From assembly GCA_963677355.2 (NCBI GenBank), contig CAXXXQ010000002.1, positions 310,001 through 374,000 on the forward strand: DNA of 64,000 nucleotides, in the 5' to 3' direction. A program made the translations under genes and the position numbers. The DNA comes from Thiomicrorhabdus sp963677355. Lineage in GTDB: Bacteria > Pseudomonadota > Gammaproteobacteria > Thiomicrospirales > Thiomicrospiraceae. This document shows positions 26,876 to 35,786 of this stretch, piece by piece. Within the stretch, counting starts at the first letter, position 1. The number at the start of each line of letters is the position of its first letter. The notes under the pieces were generated by a model. The model worked only from the letters and a program-made list of their open reading frames with translations, made no database searches and was not told the DNA's origin.

Positions 26876-27394
26876 TTAATGATGGCTTTCATCCATCATA
26901 TGTTCATGATTGTGTTGGTGATGGTTCATCTCCATGTTCGGTTTCATCATGCCCATAATCGACTTAACCGGCATGCTGACTTCTTTACTGCTGCCGTCTT
27001 CAAATTTCAATGTCACTTTGACTTCTTGACCTTTTTTAAGAGGTTGGTGCGGACCGATCAACATGATATGCAATCCGCCCGGTTTTAACTCGGTTTTACC
27101 AGAAGCGGGAACCTCAATAAACGGAATTTGGCGCATGCGCATCACGCCATTGTCATTGGTGTGGGTATGCAGTTCAACCACTTTGGAAACGGCGGATTCG
27201 GCAGAGATAATCTTGATTGCCTGATCACTGGCGTTTTCCAGCGTCATGAAACTTGCACTAGCCGGTGCACCGGGAGGGACTTCACGGGCAAACGGGGCAC
27301 TGACGGTAATGTCATCGGCTTGGCTGGCTAAAGCCGATTGAGTCGTCAAAGCGGATAGAATGGAAAGGCTAAGCACGGCAATGGTCTTTTTCAT
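26876..27394 (-). CDS. Periplasmic copper chaperone PCu(A)C
   Basis: 172 residues: a signal peptide (cleaved about ALA-SQ, residue 24) and a cupredoxin-like PCu(A)C domain. The copper site H-X10-M-X21-H-X-M is exact: His76, Met87, His109, Met111. A His/Met-rich tail (about 150-172) adds further possible metal ligands. It hands Cu(I) to the CuA or CuB site of cytochrome oxidases, usually with SCO, whose gene lies 33 bp upstream on the same strand. Confidence 0.94.
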   Translation of the reverse strand: MKKTIAVLSLSILSALTTQSALASQADDITVSAPFAREVPPGAPASASFMTLENASDQAIKIISAESAVSKVVELHTHTNDNGVMRMRQIPFIEVPASGKTELKPGGLHIMLIGPHQPLKKGQEVKVTLKFEDGSSKEVSMPVKSIMGMMKPNMEMNHHQHNHEHMMDESHH

Positions 27395-27427
27395 GGTGAT
27401 TCCTCGTTGTTCAATCTGAAAGTTGAG

Positions 27428-28021
27428 TTATTTCAAATATTTGTTAATGGTTTCGATAAATTGGGTAGGAGCAGTCGCATGCGGTAACTGCTCTTGAAGT
27501 TTGCCTTGTTGATCCACCACATAGGTAAATGCGGAGTGGTCGACTGCATAGTTGGTGCCGTTATTCGGATCGTCCACTTTTGCGTAAACTACGCCGTAGC
27601 GGCGCGCGACCTCGGCAATATTTTCAGGGGTGCCGGTTAGTCCGATCATGTTGGATTCAAAATAACCGACGTATTGCTGCAAACGTTGCGGCGTATCTCT
27701 TTCCGGATCGACCGATACAAAAATCACTTGCAGTTTCTCTTTCTGTTCAGCGGACAATTGTTGATAGGCAACCGAGATGTTACCTAAATTGGTCGGGCAG
27801 ATATCCGGGCAATAGGTATAGCCGAAATAGAGCAATACCAATTTGCCTTCAAAGTCGGATAGGCTGACTTTTCCGTTTACACTATTCATAGTGAAATCAC
27901 CGCCGGCAGGACGCTCGCTAGTGATGATCTTGCTTGTCTGAGTATTCTCCGGTTGTATAACCCATAGGGTGCCGAGAATGGCGCCAATGACAAAAATCAA
28001 GGCTAATATTTTTGAGTTCAT
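27428..28021 (-). CDS. SCO1/SenC family copper chaperone
   Basis: 197 residues with an N-terminal membrane anchor (about 4-22) and a thioredoxin-like SCO domain. The copper ligands are present: Cys71 and Cys75 in YTYCPDICPTN and His162 in AVDHSAFTYVVD. SCO proteins load or reduce the copper site of terminal oxidases. It sits between the TonB receptor and PCu(A)C on the same strand; a terminator after the receptor implies partial or separate transcription. Confidence 0.94.
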   Translation of the reverse strand: MNSKILALIFVIGAILGTLWVIQPENTQTSKIITSERPAGGDFTMNSVNGKVSLSDFEGKLVLLYFGYTYCPDICPTNLGNISVAYQQLSAEQKEKLQVIFVSVDPERDTPQRLQQYVGYFESNMIGLTGTPENIAEVARRYGVVYAKVDDPNNGTNYAVDHSAFTYVVDQQGKLQEQLPHATAPTQFIETINKYLK

Positions 28022-28076
28022 CTAAATGGTTCTTTCCGTCAAATTAAGTTTTGCTAAGTTTACGCTAAATCAAAGC

Positions 28077-28113
28077 AAAAAAAGCCATTCAATTATGACT
28101 AATGAATGGCTTT
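28077..28113 (-). terminator. Terminator downstream of the TonB receptor
   Basis: On the minus strand an 11-bp stem AAAGCCATTCA/TGAATGGCTTT with an 11-base loop is followed by a short T run. Confidence 0.75.
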
Positions 28114-28140
28114 AGGTTTCGTTATGAATGTTGGGTTTGA

Positions 28141-30144
28141 TTAGAACTTAGCATTCAATCTAGCCCAAATAATTTGACCCGGCTCGTACACTTTATAAGT
28201 GCCGCCTAAGTTGTCAATTCGGTTCAGATAGTTCTCATAGGCTTTATCAAATACGTTGTCGATACCGGCCGAAAGACGGAAAGACTTGTTGATTTGATAG
28301 TTACCAAAGATATCAACCGTACTCCAACCTGCCGTTTCCAACTCGTTGTACTCTTCATTGATCTCGGTTTGATCGTCGGCAAAATTCCAACGCGTTCCCA
28401 GATCCCAGTTCGAAGCGCTGTAGATAGCACTGATGTTACCGGAAATAGGGGCGATATTGCTTAGGTTACGGCTATCTGTCTCATTTGTTCCTTTCGTGAA
28501 GCTGAGATTCGCTGCCAAGTCGATATTGTTGGTCGCTTTCATTGTCGCAGACGTCTCAATACCCGAAATAATCGCATTTTTGTTTAGGTAGACCGTTCCG
28601 CTGCCATTGGTTGTTGACTGATTAGCAGAAAGGTCTCGTAAAATGTAGTTATGTACACGATCGTAGTAGGCAGACACGCTCCAGTGAGTGTTTTTATTGC
28701 CGCCTGAAACACCGATATCTAATTGGTTATGCTGCTCAGGGTCTAGATCGGGGTTCCCGGTCCAGCTACCGCCTTTAACGATATAAAGTTCGGTTGCATC
28801 TGCAAAGCGATGGGTTCTGCTTAGGCCGGCAAAAACATTCAAGCCATTGTTGTATGCACGTTCATAACGAATTAAACCGTTCAGAGCGGTTTGATCAGTT
28901 TCAGTATCGCCGGAAAAGTCTTGGTAGATATTGTTGTACACGACACTCGGAATACCCTGAGCCGATGCTTCATCGGCAGAGTTGGCTTTGGCTGAATAGG
29001 AGTCGTGGCGCAGCCCTAAAATTACTTTTTGGTTATCCTTGAATAAAGACGTCGACTCAGCAAAGATGCTTTTTGTTTCCGTTTCTACATCCGGCCACAT
29101 ATACCATTGAGTTACCCCGGCCGCGTTGCGCAAATCGGAAAGCTTATCAACGCCTTCATATTGCAGTCCGTAGTCGAGTTTAGTGTGTCCAAACTGGCTG
29201 GTAGCCATGATTTTTGCACCACGAGAAGTCACGTCCGTCTCGTTTTCCATCTTCATCATGCCCGGGGTGCGCAGCGTATAGTTATCCATCAAATGCTCGA
29301 CGTCGGATTCATAGATATCAACCTGCAAAGCTTGGACGTTATCAGCTAGGTTTTTGCCTTTATAACGCAAGCGAGTTGTGGTGCCGTCCGAATAGGGTGC
29401 ATCCATCATGGCACCTTGGAATAGCGCATCTTCGGTTCTGACGTTTTCGTAAGAAAGGCGAAGTTCATGATTTTCGTTTGGTGTCCAACCCAAGTCGATA
29501 TGACCTTGACGAGTTTCATAACTGGAGTTCACTTCTTCGCCGTTACCGTCTTCATAGTTATCGGCGGATTTTTTAGCGCCTTGTAATACGATGTATCCTT
29601 GGTCTCCGCCAGCAGATACCGTGGCATTAAGATCTTGAGTGAGGCCATTGCTGGTCGTACCCATATTGATTTCGGCATTATATGGTTTGCCGTTTTCAAA
29701 GGTAGGGGCGGTACGTTCGAAAAGAACCGTCCCGCCTGTGCCGCCGGTACCGTAAGTTACGGATTTGACTCCTCTCACAACCGTGACTTCATCAATGCTG
29801 CTCAATTCAGCGTAAGAAGTTGGCGGATCCATTCTATTCGGACAACCGCCTTCGATTTTGGCACCATCGATCAGAACATTGAGTTGAGATTCTTTTTGGC
29901 CGCGGATATTTAAATCTACACCGTGTCCACCCATTCTCGAAGCGTCAACGCCCGGGATTTTTCTTAGGCTGGTTCCTGTCTCGGTATTGCCGGATTCCAT
30001 AAATACCTGCTTATCGGTCATTGTTTGCTGAGATTCTTCTACAGAAGTCGAAACATCGATTGGAGCAAGTTCGGAAGCGTGAGCGGCGGCTGGCAAGACA
30101 CAAGCCGACAGAATAGCTAAAGAGAGCTTTTTAGGTGTAAACAT
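28141..30144 (-). CDS. oprC: OprC-like TonB-dependent copper receptor
   Basis: 667 residues: a signal peptide (about 1-23), a plug domain and a 22-strand outer-membrane barrel ending in aromatic-rich WARLNAKF. The plug carries GGCPNRMDPPTSY with Cys101 and Met105, and a loop carries HLM with His284 and Met286. This CxxxM plus HxM combination is the copper site described for Pseudomonas OprC. It should import copper using TonB energy. Downstream on the same strand lie SCO, PCu(A)C and a Met/Cys-rich secreted protein. The start has AAGGA eight bases upstream. Confidence 0.92.
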   Translation of the reverse strand: MFTPKKLSLAILSACVLPAAAHASELAPIDVSTSVEESQQTMTDKQVFMESGNTETGTSLRKIPGVDASRMGGHGVDLNIRGQKESQLNVLIDGAKIEGGCPNRMDPPTSYAELSSIDEVTVVRGVKSVTYGTGGTGGTVLFERTAPTFENGKPYNAEINMGTTSNGLTQDLNATVSAGGDQGYIVLQGAKKSADNYEDGNGEEVNSSYETRQGHIDLGWTPNENHELRLSYENVRTEDALFQGAMMDAPYSDGTTTRLRYKGKNLADNVQALQVDIYESDVEHLMDNYTLRTPGMMKMENETDVTSRGAKIMATSQFGHTKLDYGLQYEGVDKLSDLRNAAGVTQWYMWPDVETETKSIFAESTSLFKDNQKVILGLRHDSYSAKANSADEASAQGIPSVVYNNIYQDFSGDTETDQTALNGLIRYERAYNNGLNVFAGLSRTHRFADATELYIVKGGSWTGNPDLDPEQHNQLDIGVSGGNKNTHWSVSAYYDRVHNYILRDLSANQSTTNGSGTVYLNKNAIISGIETSATMKATNNIDLAANLSFTKGTNETDSRNLSNIAPISGNISAIYSASNWDLGTRWNFADDQTEINEEYNELETAGWSTVDIFGNYQINKSFRLSAGIDNVFDKAYENYLNRIDNLGGTYKVYEPGQIIWARLNAKF

Positions 30145-30449
30145 TATTTATCCTTAATATTTCTATTGTTATATTGTTTCTGGCGCTTATTGTAAGTATT
30201 GAGAAATATAAAAGAGTTAAGAGAGTTATGAAGATATAGGGGGAAATCTTGCTTAAATATGGCGGAACCATTGAGGCAGTTTTGATGAGTGTGGCAATAT
30301 TAACTTTATGGCAAGTTTTTGCATTTTCAATGTGTGATTCAGATAACGGATTTTAGTTTGGCCGATGTTTTATTTGTTAGGCATGTTTAGCGTCAAATCC
30401 AGCTGCTATAATGTCAGCTTATTTTGGAAGTATTAGTTTAAGGAAATCC
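30145..30449. other. Divergent promoter region between oprC and ilvA
   Basis: 305 bp, AT-rich, no coding signal. It contains the ilvA promoter (listed) on the right and the oprC ribosome site on the left. No clear copper-regulator palindrome or leader-peptide attenuator was seen. Confidence 0.5.
30384..30412 (+). promoter_or_regulatory. Probable sigma-70 promoter of ilvA
   Basis: Extended -10 TGC-TATAAT at 30404-30412, with TGTTTA (30384-30389) 17 bases upstream as a moderate -35. Predicted transcription start near 30419, which rules out the upstream ATG at 30411 as the ilvA start. Confidence 0.55.
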
Positions 30450-31976
30450 ATGCCGGAAGAAATTTTAAAACGGGTGTTAACGGCACCGGTCTATGATGTT
30501 GCCAAAGAAACCCCTCTTGAATTAGCGCCGTTGTTATCGAAACGTTTACAAAACAATATCTATTTTAAACGTGAAGATTTACAGCCCGTCTTTTCCTTCA
30601 AGTTGCGAGGCGCTTATAACCGCATGATTCATCTTTCGGATGAAGAGAGAGCGGCGGGGGTGATTACCGCATCGGCAGGAAACCACGCGCAAGGTGTGGC
30701 TTTGTCGGCTTCTAAATTAGGTGTGGAAGCAACTATCGTCATGCCGGAAACGACGCCGCCGATCAAAGTGAATTCGGTTCGCAATTTTGGCGGTAATGTC
30801 GTGTTGATTGGTGATTCTTACGATCAAGCATCCGCGCACGCGCAAAAGTTGGTTGAAGAGCAACGGCTTACTTATATCCCTCCTTACGACGACATGGATG
30901 TTATCGCCGGGCAAGGAACGATTGCTTTGGAAATGCTGCGTCAGCATACTCGGCCTTTTGATGTGATTTTTGTTTGTGTCGGCGGCGGCGGTTTGATTGC
31001 CGGTATTGCCGCCGTGATCAAACAGGTTTCCCCTAACACACGGATTATCGGCGTTGAGCCGGAAGATGCGGCTTGCATGACTGAAGCTTTGAAAGCGGAC
31101 GAAAGAGTTATTCTAGACAAAGTCGGTATTTTTGCCGATGGGGTAGCTGTCAAACAGGTTGGGGAAATTCCGTTTCGTATTGCCAGAACTTGTGTTGACG
31201 AGATGATTACCGTGAAAACCGATGAGATTTGTGCGGCGATTAAAGATATCTTTGAAGATACCAGAGCGATTGCCGAACCGGCCGGAGCTTTGGCGGTAGC
31301 CGGTGCTAAGAAGTTTGTCGAGCAATATGGTGTTTCCGGCTTGAATATGGCGGTTACCATCAGCGGTGCAAATATGAATTTCGATCGTTTGCGTCATGTG
31401 TCGGAAAGAACCGAGTTAGGTGAAAAGCGAGAAGCGATTTTTGCGGTCACTATCGATGAAAAACCGGGCAGTTTCAAAAAGTTCTGTGAACTGTTGGGGG
31501 CAAGAAGAGCGATCACCGAATTTAATTATCGCTATTCCGACAGCCAACATGCGGTGGTGTTTGTCGGTGTTCGTACCGAAGGCGGTCATGCGGAAAAAGA
31601 TTCGATTATCAACAGTCTGCGCTCTCAGGATTACGCAGTGCAGGATATGAGTGATAATGAAATGGCTAAGTTGCACTTGCGGTATATGGTCGGAGGACAT
31701 GCCATTGGTATTGAAAACGAAGTCTTGTACCGTTTTCAGTTCCCGGAACGTCCGGGAGCTTTATTGGACTTTTTGGTTCATATGAGCGAGGAGTGGAATA
31801 TCAGTTTGTTCCACTACCGTAACCATGGCGCGGCTTACGGGCGAGTTTTGGTGGGTGTTCAAGTTCCGCCTGAACAGCAGGATAGTTTTGAAGAGTATTT
31901 GGACAGCTTAGGTTTCCAGTATGAAAATGAACAGGATAACCCCGGTTATCAACTGTTTTTGAGGCCGACCAATTAA
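30450..31976 (+). CDS. ilvA: Threonine ammonia-lyase, biosynthetic
   Basis: 508 residues, matching E. coli IlvA (514). It deaminates threonine to 2-oxobutyrate, the first step of isoleucine synthesis. The PLP lysine is Lys51 in FSFKLRGAYNRM; TASAGNHAQGVALSA and the glycine loop VGGGGLIAGIA are present. Two C-terminal ACT-like domains (about 325-415 and 420-505; DEKPGSFKKFCELLG and FPERPGALLDFL) provide isoleucine/valine control. The start is the ATG behind AAGGAAATCC. Monocistronic, ending in a strong terminator. Confidence 0.97.
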   Translation: MPEEILKRVLTAPVYDVAKETPLELAPLLSKRLQNNIYFKREDLQPVFSFKLRGAYNRMIHLSDEERAAGVITASAGNHAQGVALSASKLGVEATIVMPETTPPIKVNSVRNFGGNVVLIGDSYDQASAHAQKLVEEQRLTYIPPYDDMDVIAGQGTIALEMLRQHTRPFDVIFVCVGGGGLIAGIAAVIKQVSPNTRIIGVEPEDAACMTEALKADERVILDKVGIFADGVAVKQVGEIPFRIARTCVDEMITVKTDEICAAIKDIFEDTRAIAEPAGALAVAGAKKFVEQYGVSGLNMAVTISGANMNFDRLRHVSERTELGEKREAIFAVTIDEKPGSFKKFCELLGARRAITEFNYRYSDSQHAVVFVGVRTEGGHAEKDSIINSLRSQDYAVQDMSDNEMAKLHLRYMVGGHAIGIENEVLYRFQFPERPGALLDFLVHMSEEWNISLFHYRNHGAAYGRVLVGVQVPPEQQDSFEEYLDSLGFQYENEQDNPGYQLFLRPTN

Positions 31977-31990
31977 TTTCGGACTGATAA

Positions 31991-32020
31991 AAAAGCCGGT
32001 TGTTGATAACCGGCTTTTTT
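31991..32020. terminator. Bidirectional terminator between ilvA and the DUF4395 gene
   Basis: An 11-bp stem AAAAGCCGGTT/AACCGGCTTTT with a 6-base loop and T runs on both strands serves two convergent genes. Confidence 0.92.
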
Positions 32021-32049
32021 ATTTTTGACAGAAGAGAAAGAAAGTGGGC

Positions 32050-32802
32050 TTAGCCGTTATTGGCTGCGGCAGCGTTTTCAGCTTCCTGTTTGGCCTTGTG
32101 TTTACGGGCAATCTCTTCCCAGTCGATATTGTTACAAGCTTCGCACTCTTCTTTCAGAACACCGACTTTGACAAGCAGGGCATGTACTTTACAGCCTACG
32201 CAAAACCCGAGAACGGCTTCCAGCCACATGAATCCGAGACAGACCCATACCATCAGTAGCGGAATGTAATAAGTCATGTAGTTTTCCGTTTCCGGTAAGG
32301 TACCTTCTCCTAAAATCGCATTAACCCAGCCGGCGAAAATTTCAGGGTTGAAATAGATCCAGCAGATGGCGATCATAGTGGCGCCGATGGTCCAGGCAAA
32401 ACGTTTAGGAACCAGTGGTTTCCATACTTGCGGATGGTTGCGCGCCAGAAAACTGGAGATCAATACCGTCGGGGATAAACGAGAAGTGAGAACGCTCATT
32501 CCAGCCAGCATCTCAAAGAGAGCGTAAACAAGCAACCAGCTCTGCCAAGTGTAGTCGAATGTTCTTTTGACCGCTTCGACTTGGTAGATGATGTTGTCGT
32601 CCCAATCGGTGTCATAGGTGTCAACAGCCGTATTTCCGTCTACTACCCAGTTTGAGACGAAGATGGCGTCATATAGCGTAAATAGCATAATAACCGGGAT
32701 GGCAAGCAGGATTCCCGCTCGTATGCGGACGGCGGTATCATTGATATAAGTCGGTTTCTCTTTGGGATCTCTAAACCAAAGGTTTTTGATTGTTTCGAGC
32801 AT
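32050..32802 (-). CDS. DUF4395-type membrane protein with two CxxC motifs
   Basis: 250 residues with about five hydrophobic helices (near 28-48, 88-108, 135-155, 178-205). The family hallmark FCVGC (Cys201, Cys204) follows the last helix, and a second CxxC, ECEAC (Cys220, Cys223), lies 16 residues on in the tail, ahead of an Ala/Glu/Lys-rich end. Two CxxC pairs suggest metal binding or thiol redox at the membrane. The start at MLETIKNLW has GGAG seven bases upstream; the longer frame adds 10 residues. Function unknown. Confidence 0.75.
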   Translation of the reverse strand: MLETIKNLWFRDPKEKPTYINDTAVRIRAGILLAIPVIMLFTLYDAIFVSNWVVDGNTAVDTYDTDWDDNIIYQVEAVKRTFDYTWQSWLLVYALFEMLAGMSVLTSRLSPTVLISSFLARNHPQVWKPLVPKRFAWTIGATMIAICWIYFNPEIFAGWVNAILGEGTLPETENYMTYYIPLLMVWVCLGFMWLEAVLGFCVGCKVHALLVKVGVLKEECEACNNIDWEEIARKHKAKQEAENAAAANNG

Positions 32803-32981
32803 CGTTACTCTCCAGTAGCCTGATATGTTCATAATCCGTGTAAACGGATCAGTAATTCCTTATCGAATTGCTAAGGTATCAATTGTTGTCGGAAACCGTC
32901 AATTCAGTTTATTTAATCTTTAGACAAATAAGATTTATCTAATATGTTTTTTGGGTTGAATGATGAAAGCAGAGAGAAATG

Positions 32982-33008
32982 ACAAAGCCGCTGGTGGAGC
33001 GGCTTTGT
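32982..33008 (-). terminator. Hairpin downstream of the GshB-like gene
   Basis: An 11-bp stem ACAAAGCCGCT/AGCGGCTTTGT with a 5-base loop. The T run on the minus strand is broken (TCATTTCTCTC), so termination may be partial. Confidence 0.65.
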
Positions 33009-33030
33009 AATGGTATCAGGAAAGATTTTT

Positions 33031-34074
33031 TTAGAAATCGGTGTCTTTCAAATCGCTTAAACGTTTCAGAAGATATTCCAGCTCGGCACGTTTTTCATGC
33101 TTTTCGTGGACTTTTTCTTCGATGAAATCGACGACTTTCAAGTGTAGTTTGACTTTATTCAAACGGTTGATGTTTGAAATTCCGCCGGGGTTGAGTACGT
33201 TAACTTCAAGAATTTTGTCGCCGATCATATCGACGCCGACAAAATACAATCCGTCCGATGCCAAACGAGGGCCGATTTTACGACAGACCGCCATTTGAGA
33301 ATCGGTCATTTTGTATTTGTGTGCGGTTCCGCCGATCTGAATGTTAGCTCGAATATCGCCTTCAGGCGGTTTGCGATTGTAGGCACCCAGGAATTTCCCG
33401 TTGAGCATCAGTACGCGGATGTCACCTTCTTCGGCACCTTCAACATATTCTTGGATGATGATGTAGTTGCTGTCACCGGAGCCGTGAATGTAGAAATCCA
33501 AGATCGAGTTAATATTCGATTGAGCGTTTTTCTCAAGAACGATGACGCCATGTCCGCCGGAGCCAACCAGTGGTTTCAAAATAACCTTATTGCCCGGCAT
33601 TTCATCGATCATCTGACGAATGAACTCTTTGTTTTTCGAGACGTAAGTGATCGGTAAAAAGGTGTTGTCCGGATCATTAAAAGTTGTGGTGTACAACTTA
33701 TTGTTGGCTTTACGGATACCGTCTATATCGTTGAGGATAATGCATTCGTTTTTAATGGAATCCAGAAAGTTATAAATAATCGGATCGATAGGCGGATCTT
33801 TACGAATCATAAAACTGTCTAGAGAGTGCAGCGGCATCAGTTTTTTGCGGAACTCCACTTTCTTGTGAAATTGGACAATGTTATCCGGGATCTTATCCAT
33901 CGGTTCGATGATTTTAAGTAAGCCGTGAGCAAGGTTGTTACGAACGGTTAAGTTTTCCGGGTATAGAATGGATACCTTGTGTCCTCTCTTTAAACACTCG
34001 CGGATAATCAAAATAGTAGAGTTTTTGGTCGGTTCGATGGAATCCCAATCCGCGATCATAAATCCGATATGCAT
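33031..34074 (-). CDS. GshB-like ATP-grasp ligase (putative glutathione synthase)
   Basis: 347 residues with the glutathione synthetase N-terminal (about 1-120; HIGFMIADWDSIEPTKNST) and ATP-grasp domains (about 125-310; VILKPLVGSGGHGVIVL, IIIQEYVEGAEEGDIRVL, FVGVDMIGDKILEVNVLNPGG with the Mg-binding Glu/Asn). It is longer than typical GshB (about 315) by a charged C-terminal helix rich in Lys/Glu. It would ligate glycine to gamma-glutamylcysteine, though a related substrate is possible since gshA is not nearby. It forms its own unit upstream of a hairpin. Confidence 0.8.
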   Translation of the reverse strand: MHIGFMIADWDSIEPTKNSTILIIRECLKRGHKVSILYPENLTVRNNLAHGLLKIIEPMDKIPDNIVQFHKKVEFRKKLMPLHSLDSFMIRKDPPIDPIIYNFLDSIKNECIILNDIDGIRKANNKLYTTTFNDPDNTFLPITYVSKNKEFIRQMIDEMPGNKVILKPLVGSGGHGVIVLEKNAQSNINSILDFYIHGSGDSNYIIIQEYVEGAEEGDIRVLMLNGKFLGAYNRKPPEGDIRANIQIGGTAHKYKMTDSQMAVCRKIGPRLASDGLYFVGVDMIGDKILEVNVLNPGGISNINRLNKVKLHLKVVDFIEEKVHEKHEKRAELEYLLKRLSDLKDTDF

Positions 34075-34287
34075 GAGCTAATCCTTACAAGAGATAAAAC
34101 TGCCGTTTTACTGAGATAATAAAATCCGAATTATGGGTTAATTTCTGTAAAAGTTAAAGAGATAAATCGCGCTTTTTCGATTAAAAAAACTGTTAGCTGG
34201 GTAATCAAATTTATAATGCCAATGGGAGAGAGGGGATTTATCAAACTTGTTAGAAAACAAGTCTGATAAAAACGGATAGCAGAGTCG

Positions 34288-34908
34288 TTAGCTAAGTAGG
34301 TCTAACTGAGGATCAGTCGTTTTTTTTCGATCTTCATTAATTCGGCTGGCAATCGGACCGGATTGATTTTTGTACTTGGCGTCGGCACGTTTGTTATAAG
34401 GCTTGGAAGCCGCGCTGGACAAGGTTTCAAAGTTAATCGCGCAAATGTCCATGCCCGGACGCAACGCGAGAGGTAGTTTTCCGCTGTTGAAAATTTCCAA
34501 AACAATTTGACCGTGCCAGCCCGGATCGATTCGATGTGCGGTGACGTGAACCATTAGACCTAATCTTGCCAAGCTGGAGCGGCCATCCAGCCATCCGACT
34601 AAGTCGTCAGGAATGGTAACGGATTCCAGTGTGGCGGCCAATGCGAGTTCCCCAGGGTGTAAAAAGAAAGCTTCCTCTTCCGCGATATGAATCTCTTCAC
34701 CCATTACGGTATCCATAATGGCTTGTACTTCATCTTTTGGTCCGCTCAAGTCAATGTATGGTGCGGTATGGTCATTAAAGACGCGAAAACGATTGTCCAA
34801 TCTTAAATCAACACTGATGCCTTTGATCTTATCCTGAGTCGGTTCCGGGCTGATGGCGATTTTGCCGACTTTCAGGTGTTGAATAATGTCTTTATCACTT
34901 AATTTCAT
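34288..34908 (-). CDS. dcd: dCTP deaminase
   Basis: 206 residues, close to E. coli Dcd and nearly identical at its core: IDLSGPKDEV, FFLHPGELALAATLESVTIP, GWLDGRSSLARLGLMVHVTAHRIDPGWHG (shown to mark the region about 100-128) and the catalytic Glu in IVLEIFNSGKLPL. It converts dCTP to dUTP, feeding dTMP synthesis. The start overlaps the end of the DUF3108 gene by 14 bp, so the two are co-transcribed. Confidence 0.96.
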   Translation of the reverse strand: MKLSDKDIIQHLKVGKIAISPEPTQDKIKGISVDLRLDNRFRVFNDHTAPYIDLSGPKDEVQAIMDTVMGEEIHIAEEEAFFLHPGELALAATLESVTIPDDLVGWLDGRSSLARLGLMVHVTAHRIDPGWHGQIVLEIFNSGKLPLALRPGMDICAINFETLSSAASKPYNKRADAKYKNQSGPIASRINEDRKKTTDPQLDLLS

Positions 34909-35659
34909 AATATTCAGGTGGCTCCGCGAGCGAAAGGGTAATGGTTTTATTATGTTGGTTTACAACGCGTATTTTACCCGGAAAGTAATCATAGGTTGGT
35001 AATAACCACAATTCGATTTTCACATGGTCACTTGTGAAGTGGTATTTTACGGCATCCAAATCTTCATCTGAAAAAGATAGTGTGATGCGGCTGTTTCGAT
35101 CAATCGAATTTAACTTCAAAAGATCTTGAAAGCTGATGTCTTGAAGAAAAAAATGATCAAACGAACCTTGATTGAGCTGCGCATATTGCACGGCGTAGGC
35201 TAGAGAAATCGAGTCATAGGTATTGGCTTGAGAAGGCCATTCATTCTTTTTACGCTGGTTTTTATAGGCGACTATTTTGTTTTCCGGTTCGATAAATTTT
35301 AGTGTCGTCTCTTTTTTTTGGGTTTGACCGTTCTTTTGAGTCAAGCCGGTTTTGTGATAGTCCAGCCAAGTTAAGCTTGAATCGCTCTGTCTGAGGTGGA
35401 CGGTTTCATAGGATGAGTCGGACGATATAAGAGCGGCTAATCCGGAGGGTTCGGCGCGACTGGTCAGAGTGCATAGATTATTCAGGCAGTTGAAGTCTTG
35501 TTGTGCTTTACCTAAAGCCATTCCGAATGCTTCAACCTCAAATTCGGCTTTGAAGTTTTTTAATTCTTGAGCGAATACCGTCTGTCCATAAAAAAGAAAG
35601 GCTGCGGCTAGGCATGTCCGTGAAACCGTTCTTATCGAAAAAAGAGAAAATTTCATCAT
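34895..35659 (-). CDS. DUF3108 periplasmic protein
   Basis: 254 residues: a signal peptide (about 1-30, ending in TVFAQE) and a DUF3108 domain with many beta-strands, including FKAEFEVEAFGMALGKAQQDF and a C-terminal WLLPTYDYFPGKIRVV. Two cysteines (Cys58 and Cys63 region, FNCLNNLC) could form a disulfide. DUF3108 genes often sit beside purN/purM in gammaproteobacteria, as here. The function is not established. Its start is at ATG-ATG, either being possible. Confidence 0.8.
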   Translation of the reverse strand: MMKFSLFSIRTVSRTCLAAAFLFYGQTVFAQELKNFKAEFEVEAFGMALGKAQQDFNCLNNLCTLTSRAEPSGLAALISSDSSYETVHLRQSDSSLTWLDYHKTGLTQKNGQTQKKETTLKFIEPENKIVAYKNQRKKNEWPSQANTYDSISLAYAVQYAQLNQGSFDHFFLQDISFQDLLKLNSIDRNSRITLSFSDEDLDAVKYHFTSDHVKIELWLLPTYDYFPGKIRVVNQHNKTITLSLAEPPEYYEIK

Positions 35660-35786
35660 GTTGCAAACCTCAAGGTTATAAAAATCAAGGTTCTGGAACC
35701 GTCTTTAAATCAACTTCTTAAAAGCGACTGACCAAACTCGATTACTTGTCAGAAAGGTCGTTCTATTTATTTACCAGTTTAGTAGA

